64,000 bases of DNA from Vagococcus acidifermentans (GTDB lineage Bacteria > Bacillota > Bacilli > Lactobacillales > Vagococcaceae), in assembly GCF_003987655.1 (NCBI RefSeq), contig NZ_NGKC01000005.1:1-64000 (forward strand), written 5' to 3'. A program made the translations under genes and the position numbers. The stretch's first letter is position 1. Each line of letters begins with the position of its first letter. Under the pieces are notes generated by a model that saw only the letters and a program-made list of their open reading frames with translations, ran no database searches and had not been told where the DNA came from. Positions 1-7,449 of the stretch are shown here, piece after piece.

Positions 1-1
1 A

Positions 2-763
2 GATGGCCGTCCCGCGACCTCTGATGGTCGCATGTGGTTATTCCAAACACTGGATAAAGCCGACCATCCCGTTGTTTTCTATCATGCGTCTCTGACGCGA
101 GAGCGTCAGAACATTCTCGATGTCCTGGCGGACAGCTTTCACGGTTACTGTCATTGCGATGGTTATTCCGCTTATCAGCATATCCCCGGTTTAACCGTTG
201 TCGGCTGCTGGGCGTATATGCGACGGAAATTTCATGAAGCGGGTGATGACCAGGGACAAGCCGCTATTGGTCTTGCCTATTGTAACCAGCTGTTTGCGCT
301 TGAGAGAGAATTTAAAGACTTGTCGCCTTCTGAGAGAAAAACGAACCGGCAACGTCATCTGCGACCTGTCTTAGAAGAGTTTTGGACGTGGCTAGAAAAT
401 TTGCCAGTTTTGAGTAAAAGTAAACTGGGGAAAGCAGTGGCTTATGGGCTAAAGCTGAAAGAAGCGTTGATGCGGGTTTTGGAAGATGGTCGTCTCGTCT
501 TATCGAATAACTCAGCGGAAAGGCATATCCGCCCGTTGACCATTGGACACAAGATTTTTCTTTTTTCAACGAGCGAAGCCGGGGCGGAAGCGAATGCCAT
601 GGCCTATACCATAATCGAAACAGCTAAGGCCAACGGCCTCAACCCGTATCGCTACCTTTGTCGCCTCTTTTCTGATTTACCTAACGTGGAGTTTGGACAG
701 CATCCAGAATTATTGGAAGCGTATCTTCCGTGGTCAAAACAAAGTCAACAAACGTGTCGCTAA
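2..763 (+). CDS. tnpC: IS66 family transposase, 5'-truncated by window edge
   Basis: This is the catalytic and C-terminal portion of an IS66 DDE transposase, which cuts and joins the ends of its own element. The frame is already open at base 2, so the start lies upstream of the window. Visible family features are the CDGYSAY segment with the second catalytic Asp, the CWAYMRRKF segment, the NNSAERHIRPL block with the catalytic Glu, and a C-terminal tail with YLPW. The frame is intact to its TAA at 761-763, so nothing in the visible part suggests decay. Accessory proteins TnpA and TnpB, usual for IS66, are not in view. Confidence 0.9.
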   Translation, partial: DGRPATSDGRMWLFQTLDKADHPVVFYHASLTRERQNILDVLADSFHGYCHCDGYSAYQHIPGLTVVGCWAYMRRKFHEAGDDQGQAAIGLAYCNQLFALEREFKDLSPSERKTNRQRHLRPVLEEFWTWLENLPVLSKSKLGKAVAYGLKLKEALMRVLEDGRLVLSNNSAERHIRPLTIGHKIFLFSTSEAGAEANAMAYTIIETAKANGLNPYRYLCRLFSDLPNVEFGQHPELLEAYLPWSKQSQQTCR

Positions 764-777
764 ACCCTATAGAAAAG

Positions 778-830
778 AGCGCCAGATAAGTTGGATGGTT
801 TTCTATGAAAATCATACCTTATCTGACGCT
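778..830. repeat. Imperfect palindrome inside the IS66 right end
   Basis: agcgccagataag at 778-790 is matched by cttatctgacgct at the right (818-830), and the arms continue inward with mismatches around tctatga. It lies after the transposase stop and before the terminal repeat. It could act as a terminator-like or subterminal structure; there is no T-run on either side. Confidence 0.5.
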
Positions 831-862
831 ATTTGTGCGCCCGTGTGATTATTACCCGCTTA

Positions 863-890
863 CAAAAAAAGAGTGGATGTAATCCACTCT
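863..890 (-). terminator. Terminator of cutC
   Basis: Read on the minus strand, agagtggat-tac-atccactct (870-890) forms a 9-bp stem followed by a T-run (complement of the A-run at 864-870). It lies 20 nt beyond the cutC stop. The T-run directly abuts the presumed IS66 end at 863. Confidence 0.85.
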
Positions 891-909
891 GAAAAGTTGG
901 TTTTAGTGT

Positions 910-1557
910 TTATTTCAACACATTAAGATTGACTATTTTCGTACCGTGAAGTTCATTTGCTTTAAGAAAGCCGCTGACTGCCTCCGCATTGCGGTACGTG
1001 ATGCCGCCGCCGGGCATGATGATGATGCGGTTGTTCGCGTATGAAATCAGGTCGTTGATGTATTCCAGATTCTGTTCGATGGGTGTGCCAGCAGGGCCGC
1101 CGTGGGTCAGGATGCGGTGGACGCCGTTTTCCGTCAGCCAGTCGATGGCTTCAAATTGTTTGTCAGGCGACATGTCATCAAAAGCCATATGAAACGTCAT
1201 CTGCAAGCCTTCAGCCGCTTCAATCAATCGGGTCATGGCTTCTTCATCCAGCCAGCCGGATTCGTTGAGGCAGCCGAAGACCACTCCGTCAACGCCGAGT
1301 TTTTTCGCTTCGATAATATCGGTGTGCATGATTTTCAACTCAGTATCTGTGTAAATAAAGTTGCCGCCCCGGGGACGGATGATAGCCATCACAGCTACTT
1401 CTTTTTCGTGGCAGTAAAGAATTGTTTCTTCCATTACGCCTGTACTGACTGTGGTTCCGCCGACTGCCAGATTGTCGCACAATTCAATGCGTCTGGCACC
1501 TGAGGCAATGGCTTTTGGTATCAATGTAAAATTTTCTGAACAAAATTCTTTAATCAT
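910..1557 (-). CDS. cutC: CutC family protein (copper homeostasis family)
   Basis: CutC is a TIM-barrel protein linked genetically to copper tolerance; its catalytic role, if any, is unsettled. The 215-residue protein has the family signatures in order: RIELC (23-27), IRPRGG (60-65), DGVVFG (90-95), FHMAFD (122-127), THGG (151-154), MPGGGI (181-186) and ELHGT (202-206). ATG at 1557 follows an AGGAG ribosome site. It is transcribed divergently from rlmA. A TATAAT at 1637-1632 with TTAACT 17 nt upstream (1660-1655) may be its promoter. The barrel is slightly shorter than enterobacterial CutC, as is usual in Firmicutes. Confidence 0.9.
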   Translation of the reverse strand: MIKEFCSENFTLIPKAIASGARRIELCDNLAVGGTTVSTGVMEETILYCHEKEVAVMAIIRPRGGNFIYTDTELKIMHTDIIEAKKLGVDGVVFGCLNESGWLDEEAMTRLIEAAEGLQMTFHMAFDDMSPDKQFEAIDWLTENGVHRILTHGGPAGTPIEQNLEYINDLISYANNRIIIMPGGGITYRNAEAVSGFLKANELHGTKIVNLNVLK

Positions 1558-1631
1558 GTGTTTATAGGTCTCCTGTCTATGTCATCTGATGCGGTTATCT
1601 GTGTTACTTTTTTAAAAAGTAGTATGATATG

Positions 1632-1644
1632 ATTATAGTATAAT
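1632..1644. promoter_or_regulatory. Back-to-back -10 elements for cutC and rlmA
   Basis: A minus-strand TATAAT occupies 1637-1632 and a plus-strand TATAAT occupies 1639-1644, one base apart. The minus-strand element has a fair -35 (TTAACT, 1660-1655, 17-nt spacing). I see no good -35 for the plus-strand element. The two promoters would compete for polymerase. Confidence 0.45.
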
Positions 1645-1664
1645 TTTGCAGAGGAGTTAAGTGC

Positions 1665-2516
1665 ATGTTGCAAAAGAAAATTGATATGGGCTATGAATTT
1701 ATTGCCGAGCACCGTATGCTTTTCCGCTGCCCGAAGTGCCATGAAGCGATTACGGAGACACGGCCGTACAGCATGATATGTGCCAACGGCCATCAATACG
1801 ATTTGTCGAAAAAAGGCACGCTCTATTTTTTGAGTCATCAGATTGCGACCGAATACAATAAAGAGATGCTGCTCCACCGCCGGCAGATGATTGCAGACGG
1901 CTTGTATGGACCGCTCTTTGACCGATTGGCCCCCTACATGCCTGCTGGCGCTGGTGCGGTTTGCATCGATATGGGTTGCGGCGAGGGCAGTTTTCTGAAA
2001 AAACTGGTGCGTCCGGATCATATTGCTGTCGGATTCGATATTTCGAAGGACGGTATTTTTCTGGCAACTGATTTTAGTGAGCAGGCTTTCTGGTGTGTGG
2101 CAGACATCACCAACATGCCGTTCCAAGACGCATCGGCCGATGTACTGCTGAATATTTTTTCGCCTTCCCATTACAGCGAGATGGCACGAGTGCTGAAGCC
2201 GGACGGAGTAGTGCTGAAAGTCATCCCTGAAAGGTATTACTTAAAAGAGCTGCGCGAACGGTTTTACGTTGATCAGACTGAAAAACAAGACTACTCTAAT
2301 GATAAGGTCTATGAAAAGTTTCAGGATGCCTTAACAGTTGTTGCCGAAGAACGGCTGACGTATACGTATCCGCTGACCAGCGAGCAGCAGACGCATGCGC
2401 TGTTGATGTCGCCGATTCAGTGGGGAGCCACAGCCGATGCGCTGACCTATGCGGCAGCGCATCCCATGACAGAATTGACTGTTGATGTCCGCGTGCTGGT
2501 GGGAAAATTTAAATAA
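1665..2516 (+). CDS. rlmA: 23S rRNA (guanine-N1) methyltransferase RlmA
   Basis: SAM-dependent methyltransferase that modifies a guanine in the hairpin 35 region of 23S rRNA; the Gram-positive form (RlmA(II)/TlrB) methylates G748 and contributes to tylosin resistance. The 283-residue protein starts with the family zinc site (C22-x2-C25, C39, H43), then a methyltransferase motif IDMGCGEGSF (101-110) and NIFSP (163-167). GAGGAG precedes ATG 1665. Whether it methylates G745 or G748 cannot be read from sequence; the G748 type is the expectation for Firmicutes. It is monocistronic, with the trmL promoter right behind it. Confidence 0.88.
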   Translation: MLQKKIDMGYEFIAEHRMLFRCPKCHEAITETRPYSMICANGHQYDLSKKGTLYFLSHQIATEYNKEMLLHRRQMIADGLYGPLFDRLAPYMPAGAGAVCIDMGCGEGSFLKKLVRPDHIAVGFDISKDGIFLATDFSEQAFWCVADITNMPFQDASADVLLNIFSPSHYSEMARVLKPDGVVLKVIPERYYLKELRERFYVDQTEKQDYSNDKVYEKFQDALTVVAEERLTYTYPLTSEQQTHALLMSPIQWGATADALTYAAAHPMTELTVDVRVLVGKFK

Positions 2517-2538
2517 CCTATGAAAACAAATTTTCTGC

Positions 2539-2567
2539 TTGCGAAAATAATTTGAAAATGCTATACT
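2539..2567 (+). promoter_or_regulatory. Promoter of trmL
   Basis: TTGCGA (2539-2544) and TATACT (2562-2567) are separated by 17 nt. The predicted start of transcription is near 2574, giving a leader of about 135 nt before trmL. Confidence 0.65.
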
Positions 2568-2574
2568 ATAAGAA

Positions 2575-2709
2575 AGCTATTTTTCAGCAGTTTTTATCAG
2601 ATTCCTGTTCTGATAAAAGTTGATGAGAGGTGGCTCCATCAACGTAGCGACTCGCAGTGAATTGACACCGAGGCGATACGTTTTTTTTATTTTCGAGAGA
2701 GGTGTATTC
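2575..2709 (+). promoter_or_regulatory. Structured leader of trmL with terminator-like hairpin
   Basis: Three successive hairpins can be drawn. The first pairs ttttatcaga with tctgataaaa (2592-2618, perfect). The second pairs gttgatg with catcaac (2619-2643). The third is GC-rich, pairing gtagcg.ctcg with cgag.cgatac (about 2644-2680), and is followed by eight T residues (2681-2688). The third has the form of an intrinsic terminator placed just before the ribosome site gagagaggtg. I recognise no known riboswitch or T-box core here, so attenuation is an inference. Confidence 0.5.
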
Positions 2710-3216
2710 ATGAACCATATTGTTTTGTTTGAACCGCAAATCCCGGCGAATACCGGTAATATCGCGCGCACGTGTGCGGCGACGAATACGCCGCTGCACT
2801 TGATAGAACCGCTTGGTTTCTCCACGGACGATAAACACTTAAAGCGGGCAGGACTGGATTACTGGCATGATGTCTCAATTACTTACTATCCTGACCTGAC
2901 GTCTTTTTTAACGAGTATTGCTGATGAACCGCTCCATCTGATTACCAAGTTTGCCGAGCGCATTTATACAGATGCCGCTTATAATGACGGCAGAAACCAC
3001 TATTTTATGTTCGGCAAGGAAACAACGGGACTGCCGAAGGAATTGATGACAGAACGGCGGGAGGATTGTTTAAGAATACCGATGAACGATGAGCATGTGC
3101 GCTCACTGAATTTGTCCAACACCGCGGCTCTGGTATTATATGAAGCGTTGCGTCAGCAGCAGTTCAGCGGGCTGGATCTGACACATCACTATGACAATGA
3201 TAAATTAAAGGGGTGA
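2710..3216 (+). CDS. trmL: tRNA (cytidine/uridine-34 2'-O)-methyltransferase TrmL
   Basis: SPOUT-family enzyme that 2'-O-methylates the wobble base of tRNA-Leu isoacceptors using SAM. The 168-residue protein has the family pattern: [18 protein letters not shown] near the N-terminus, a [10 protein letters not shown] loop, and the C-terminal knot segments RIPM and [22 protein letters not shown] 2710 is chosen because gagagaggtg lies 6 nt upstream and family members start at this point; the frame is open further upstream but that part is leader RNA. A histidine phosphatase gene follows 6 nt after the stop, so the two are probably cotranscribed. Confidence 0.93.
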   Translation: MNHIVLFEPQIPANTGNIARTCAATNTPLHLIEPLGFSTDDKHLKRAGLDYWHDVSITYYPDLTSFLTSIADEPLHLITKFAERIYTDAAYNDGRNHYFMFGKETTGLPKELMTERREDCLRIPMNDEHVRSLNLSNTAALVLYEALRQQQFSGLDLTHHYDNDKLKG

Positions 3217-3222
3217 ACAAGG

Positions 3223-3867
3223 ATGGAACTGTATTTTACGCGTCACGGCAGAACGCAATGGAACCAGGAAGCGCGCTTTCAAGGGCGGGATGGCGATTCG
3301 CCGCTGCTGCCGGAAAGTTATTTGGCAATCGAAGCACTGGGGGAACGCTGCCGGGCGCTTTCGTTTGAAGCAGTGTATGCCAGTCCGTTAAAGCGGGCAC
3401 GCGACACCGCTGCCGGGATTGTCGCGTACCAAGACCCGCGTCCGCCGATCATTTATGATGACGGGCTGCGTGAAATCGGCATGGGTCAGCTGGAAGGGCA
3501 ATTGATAGCGGAGGCCCGCAAATTGTATCAACCTGAGTTGGATGCCTTGCGCCACCGTCCGGACCGGTTCAATCCCGAGCGCTTCGGCGGAGAAGACTAT
3601 CAAGCGATGCTGAGCCGCTCGCTTTCAGTTATCCGCCGTGCATGCGCAAATGCTGAAAAAGGGCCGCTGCTCTTTGTCAGTCATGGCGTGACGCTGACTG
3701 GTGCGATTCAGACACTGGTCGGAAAACCGTTGTCTGACGTCAGAAAAATGGGCGGCCTTGAGAATAATACGCTGTCCCAGGTGACGATTGACGCAGACGG
3801 GAAAGCAACACTCGTATTATGGAATGATGCGTCCCATTTGCGGATGATATCACAAAAAAGTAGGTGA
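3223..3867 (+). CDS. Histidine phosphatase superfamily protein (phosphoglycerate mutase-like)
   Basis: Member of the branch-1 histidine phosphatase family. These enzymes transfer phosphate through a phosphohistidine; substrates range from phosphoglycerate to small phosphorylated metabolites and proteins. The nucleophile motif TRHGRT is at residues 6-11 (H8). SPLKRARDT (54-62), E84 in LREIGMG and the second catalytic histidine in VSHG (H154) complete the active site. At 214 residues it is the usual size of the small phosphatase subgroup rather than a glycolytic mutase, and nearby genes are not glycolytic. The substrate is unknown. It sits between trmL (6-nt gap) and recD2 (4-nt gap), apparently as one operon. 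Confidence 0.85.
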   Translation: MELYFTRHGRTQWNQEARFQGRDGDSPLLPESYLAIEALGERCRALSFEAVYASPLKRARDTAAGIVAYQDPRPPIIYDDGLREIGMGQLEGQLIAEARKLYQPELDALRHRPDRFNPERFGGEDYQAMLSRSLSVIRRACANAEKGPLLFVSHGVTLTGAIQTLVGKPLSDVRKMGGLENNTLSQVTIDADGKATLVLWNDASHLRMISQKSR

Positions 3868-3871
3868 TGGC

Positions 3872-6397
3872 ATGCGGCAGGAATCATTGCTTCCGGAAAT
3901 GCAGACAGAAAGTTATCTCGTCGGTCAAATCCAAGCAGTATTTTATGAAAACCCCGCCAATTTTTACAAGGTTCTGTTAGTCAAAATTTTGGAAACGAAT
4001 ACCGCCTTTGACGAAAATGAGATTGTCGTGACCGGCACCTTTGGCCAGATACAGGAAGAGGAGCAGTACCGATTTGTCGGCCGTTTTGTTACGCATGCCA
4101 AATACGGCAAGCAGTTTCAGTCGGAACGTTACCAGCAGGAAAAGCCGACTTCAGCAAGCGGGGTGATTGCCTACCTGTCCAGCGACAAGTTTCCGGGGAT
4201 CGGGAAAAAAACAGCCGGGAACATTGTGGCGGCTTTAGGTGAAGATGCCATCGAAACCATCATCAACGACCCGGAATCCCTTGCCGGCATCAAAGGGCTG
4301 AACAACCAAAAGCGGACACTCCTGCTGGAGAGGCTGCGCGAGAATTACGGCATGGAAAAAATCGTTGTCGGGCTTTCGCAGTACGGGTTCAGCAATCAGC
4401 TGGCTTTTGCCATTTACCAAGTGTATAAGGCCGACACGCTGGATATTGTTGAAGAAAACCCGTATCAGCTGGTGGAAGACATCGACGGCATCGGCTTTAA
4501 AAAAGCCGACAGTTTGGCCGAGCAGCTGGGCATCGCTGCTGACTCGCCCAAGCGGATACGGGCGGCGATTCTGCATGAGGTACTGCACACGGCTCTGACG
4601 ACAGGGGATACTTATCTGGAGGCGAAAGAGTTGCTAGAGACAGCTCTCAACACACTGGAAAAAAGCCGTCCGGTCGAAATCCATCCTGACAGTGTGGCGC
4701 AGGAAATCATTTCGCTGGCTGAAGAGGGAGCGATCATTCAGGAAGGGACGCGTCTGTATGAAAAGACGCTTTATTTTTCTGAATGGGGCATCAGCAGCTC
4801 GATTCAGCGGCTGCTTGCGCGCAAAAAAGAGATTTTTTATGCTGATGAAGACATCGAAAAAAGTTTGCGCCTGATTGAAAAGCGGTTCGGCATTGTGTAC
4901 GGCAACTCGCAGCGAGAAGCAATCAAGGAGGCGCTGAAATCGCCGCTGTTTATTTTGACCGGCGGACCCGGGACCGGTAAAACGACGGTGATTAACGGCA
5001 TCGTGTCAGTCTTCGCTGAACTGAACGGACTGTCGCTGGACATTGCGGATTATACGCAGGACGTTTTTCCGATTTCTTTGGCGGCGCCAACAGGGCGTGC
5101 CGCCAAGCGGATGAATGAAACAACCGGACTGCCGGCCAGCACGATTCACCGGCTGCTGGGGTTGACTGGCAGGGAAAAAGATGTGCTTGGCGAAACGCGT
5201 GAGTTGGACGGCGGTCTGTTGATAGTGGACGAAATGTCCATGGTGGATACGTGGCTGGCCAATACCTTATTCAAAGCTGTCCCGACAAACATGCAAGTCA
5301 TTCTTGTCGGCGATAAAGACCAGCTGCCGTCAGTCGGGCCGGGTCAGGTGTTTACAGACTTGTTGGCGGTGGCGGACATCCCGACCTGCGAGCTGACAGA
5401 AATTTACCGGCAGGAAGACGGCTCCAGCATCATCCCGCTGGCGCATAATATCAGGAACGGACAGATTCCGGAGGACTTGCTTGTGAATCAGGCGGACCGT
5501 TCATTCATCCGCTGTTCCGCCGGCCAAGTGGCGTCAGTGGTGCAGCAAATCGTCTCGAGAGCCAAAGAAAAAGGATTCACGGCGCAGGACATGCAAGTTT
5601 TGGCGCCGATGTACCGCGGCATTGCCGGGATAGATGCGCTGAACCAGCTGATGCAGGAAATACTGAACAGCAATGAAGACGGCCGGCGGAAAGAAGTGCA
5701 GTGGCTGGATAAGACGTATCGCATCGGCGACAAAGTCCTGCATCTGGTGAACAGTCCTGAAACCAATGTGTTCAATGGTGATATCGGCGAGATAACCGGC
5801 ATCACGTTGGCCAAGGACACGGAAGATAAAATAGATGAATTGACGTTGTTGTTTGATGACACAGAGATTACATATAAACGGAATGAATGGCAGAAAATCA
5901 CGCTGGCTTACTGCTGTTCGATTCATAAAGCACAAGGCAGCGAGTTCAAGATGGTCATCTTGCCGATGTTGAAACAGTACAGCCGCATGCTCCAGCGCAA
6001 ACTGCTGTACACTGGTGTGACGCGGAGCAAAGAGTTGTTGATTTTAATCGGCGAGCCTGAAGCTTTTGCGGCTGCTATCGCGAATCAAAGCATCAATCGG
6101 CGGACCGGTCTTGTCGAAAAAATCGTCCATCCCGACCGGTTGTCCGCCGAGACATTGGAACAGATGGACCAGCTGAACCGCAAACAGAAAGAAGCGGCGG
6201 TATCAGCCTTTGACGAGCCGCCTTCAGCCGCAGAATCAGCCGAACGTCCGTCTGATGCGAAACAGGGCAGTCTGTTCTCAGACGACATACCATCTCAAGA
6301 GCCGAAAGAATATCGGCTGACAGCTGCGCTGGTCCACGCGGGCACTATTGACCCGCTGATTGGCATGAACGGCGCAAGCCCATATGATTTTGCCTGA
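3872..6397 (+). CDS. recD2: RecD2-type ATP-dependent DNA helicase
   Basis: RecD2 is a 5'-3' superfamily 1B helicase of bacteria lacking RecBCD, involved in repair and replication-fork maintenance. The 841-residue protein has the long RecD2 N-terminal extension with helix-hairpin-helix-like repeats (for example FPGIGKKTAGNI and IDGIGFKKAD). The helicase core follows: Walker A GGPGTGKTT (about 364-372), LAAPTGRAAKR, the Walker B-type LLIVDEMSMVD, GDKDQLPSVGPG, EIYRQ, and the C-terminal SIHKAQGSEF and LYTGVTRSKELL. The tail after about residue 760 is poorly conserved and Ala/Ser/Glu-rich. It starts 4 nt after the phosphatase stop with a gtaggtg ribosome site. Confidence 0.94.
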   Translation: MRQESLLPEMQTESYLVGQIQAVFYENPANFYKVLLVKILETNTAFDENEIVVTGTFGQIQEEEQYRFVGRFVTHAKYGKQFQSERYQQEKPTSASGVIAYLSSDKFPGIGKKTAGNIVAALGEDAIETIINDPESLAGIKGLNNQKRTLLLERLRENYGMEKIVVGLSQYGFSNQLAFAIYQVYKADTLDIVEENPYQLVEDIDGIGFKKADSLAEQLGIAADSPKRIRAAILHEVLHTALTTGDTYLEAKELLETALNTLEKSRPVEIHPDSVAQEIISLAEEGAIIQEGTRLYEKTLYFSEWGISSSIQRLLARKKEIFYADEDIEKSLRLIEKRFGIVYGNSQREAIKEALKSPLFILTGGPGTGKTTVINGIVSVFAELNGLSLDIADYTQDVFPISLAAPTGRAAKRMNETTGLPASTIHRLLGLTGREKDVLGETRELDGGLLIVDEMSMVDTWLANTLFKAVPTNMQVILVGDKDQLPSVGPGQVFTDLLAVADIPTCELTEIYRQEDGSSIIPLAHNIRNGQIPEDLLVNQADRSFIRCSAGQVASVVQQIVSRAKEKGFTAQDMQVLAPMYRGIAGIDALNQLMQEILNSNEDGRRKEVQWLDKTYRIGDKVLHLVNSPETNVFNGDIGEITGITLAKDTEDKIDELTLLFDDTEITYKRNEWQKITLAYCCSIHKAQGSEFKMVILPMLKQYSRMLQRKLLYTGVTRSKELLILIGEPEAFAAAIANQSINRRTGLVEKIVHPDRLSAETLEQMDQLNRKQKEAAVSAFDEPPSAAESAERPSDAKQGSLFSDDIPSQEPKEYRLTAALVHAGTIDPLIGMNGASPYDFA

Positions 6398-6418
6398 TGC
6401 AAGCTGCCGGCCTGTGTG

Positions 6419-6427
6419 TGATATAAT
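6419..6427 (+). promoter_or_regulatory. Extended -10 promoter of corA
   Basis: TGaTATAAT at 6419-6427 is a full extended -10 element located 31 nt before the corA start. No convincing -35 is seen, which is tolerated by extended -10 promoters. Confidence 0.55.
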
Positions 6428-6457
6428 AGGGGAAAAAGTCGGTTGAGGAGCAAAATC

Positions 6458-7396
6458 ATGCACATTATCAATTTTACGAAAGAAACTAAAATGAGCAGTA
6501 TCACGGATGTGTTGCCGGGCGAGATGGTGTTTATTGTTTGCCAGCGGCGCGATTTCGCTGCCGTTAAACAGCAGCTCCATCTGGACAGCATGTCCCAGTC
6601 AGAAGCCGTCGTTAAACGCAAAGGTGTCACGTTTGAAAGCGGCGCTGATTTTGATTTGATTAATCTGGTGCAGTTCCGTTGGCGCCGGACGCTGTTTGAA
6701 TTTGAAAAACTGCGCATTTACCGGAGCCAGCATTTTATCGTGCTGGAGACGCAAAATGACGGCTATTTGTATGAAGAACTGCTGGCATGGCTGGCACGGG
6801 ATTCTTTTCAAGAACAGACACTCATGGACAGCATCAGTTTTGCGTATTGTCAGGTCTTTGAGTTCCTGCTGGACCAAATGTTCGAAGCGCTGTTTTCATT
6901 TGAGGACGAGCTGGAGGAGATGGAAGTCAGCATTCTCGAAAACCGCTACAATAAGTTCTCGTTTGAACGGCTGATTGCATTGAAACGGCAAGCATTCCGT
7001 GTGAGGCGCTACTTGCGTTCCACGCTCTATGTCGGCGACGAGCTGCTCGTTGACGAAAATAATTTCATTGAAACGGTAAACCGGAAATATTTTACGAACA
7101 TCGACACGAAAATCAACCGGTTGTCCGAGTATAGCGCCGACTTATATGAAAAGAGTGAGGGCCTGCTGGATATTTATGATATCATCATGAGCCAAAGGTC
7201 CAATAATTTTCTTAATAAATTGACTATTTTAACCGCAGTCGCGACGCCGTTGACGGTGATTTCCGGTATTTACGGTATGAATTTTGTGAACATGCCCGAG
7301 CTGAAGCATCCTTACGGTTATTTTATCGTGTTGGCCATCATGCTGGTATCGGTGGTGCTGACACTGCTGGTGTTGAAATGGAAGAAACATTTATAA
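6458..7396 (+). CDS. corA: CorA family divalent cation transporter
   Basis: Pentameric membrane channel for Mg2+ or related divalent cations. The 312-residue protein has a long cytoplasmic N-terminal funnel domain with charged helices (FEDELEEMEVSILE). The first C-terminal membrane helix ends in the diagnostic YGMNF pore motif (GMN at 273-275). A second helix (IVLAIMLVSVVLTLLVL) and the positive tail KWKKHL follow. ATG 6458 follows GAGGAG by 7 nt. An in-frame TTG 15 nt upstream overlaps that ribosome site and is unlikely to be the start. The gene is monocistronic, with its own promoter and a shared terminator. Confidence 0.93.
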   Translation: MHIINFTKETKMSSITDVLPGEMVFIVCQRRDFAAVKQQLHLDSMSQSEAVVKRKGVTFESGADFDLINLVQFRWRRTLFEFEKLRIYRSQHFIVLETQNDGYLYEELLAWLARDSFQEQTLMDSISFAYCQVFEFLLDQMFEALFSFEDELEEMEVSILENRYNKFSFERLIALKRQAFRVRRYLRSTLYVGDELLVDENNFIETVNRKYFTNIDTKINRLSEYSADLYEKSEGLLDIYDIIMSQRSNNFLNKLTILTAVATPLTVISGIYGMNFVNMPELKHPYGYFIVLAIMLVSVVLTLLVLKWKKHL

Positions 7397-7445
7397 AAAA
7401 AACCATGCCCAGTCCGCTTTCACAAATGGACTGGGAATGGTTTTT
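7395..7445. terminator. Bidirectional terminator corA / lipid kinase
   Basis: aaaaccatgcccagtcc pairs with ggactgggaatggtttt across a 12-nt loop. There are A-runs on the left and T-runs on the right, so it can end both converging transcripts. Confidence 0.9.
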
Positions 7446-7449
7446 GCCG

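Larger units (their letters stand above)
1..863 (+). mobile_element. IS66-family insertion sequence, right part
   Basis: The window opens inside an IS66-type element. It contains the C-terminal part of the transposase and a right terminus ending in acccgcttac (854-863), whose complement gtaagcgggt resembles the GTAA-starting ends typical of IS66. Between the transposase stop and this end lies an imperfect palindrome (778-830). The left end, the accessory genes and the target duplication lie outside the window, so the right boundary is inferred from the terminal motif alone. Confidence 0.75.

Noticed and set aside
1102-1503. 133-codon plus-strand frame inside cutC
   Set aside because: Antisense to a well-supported gene, no ribosome site, no recognisable motif.
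1554-2171. 205-codon minus-strand frame over rlmA
   Set aside because: Shadow of rlmA; amino-acid composition is unlike real proteins and cutC's start region overlaps it.
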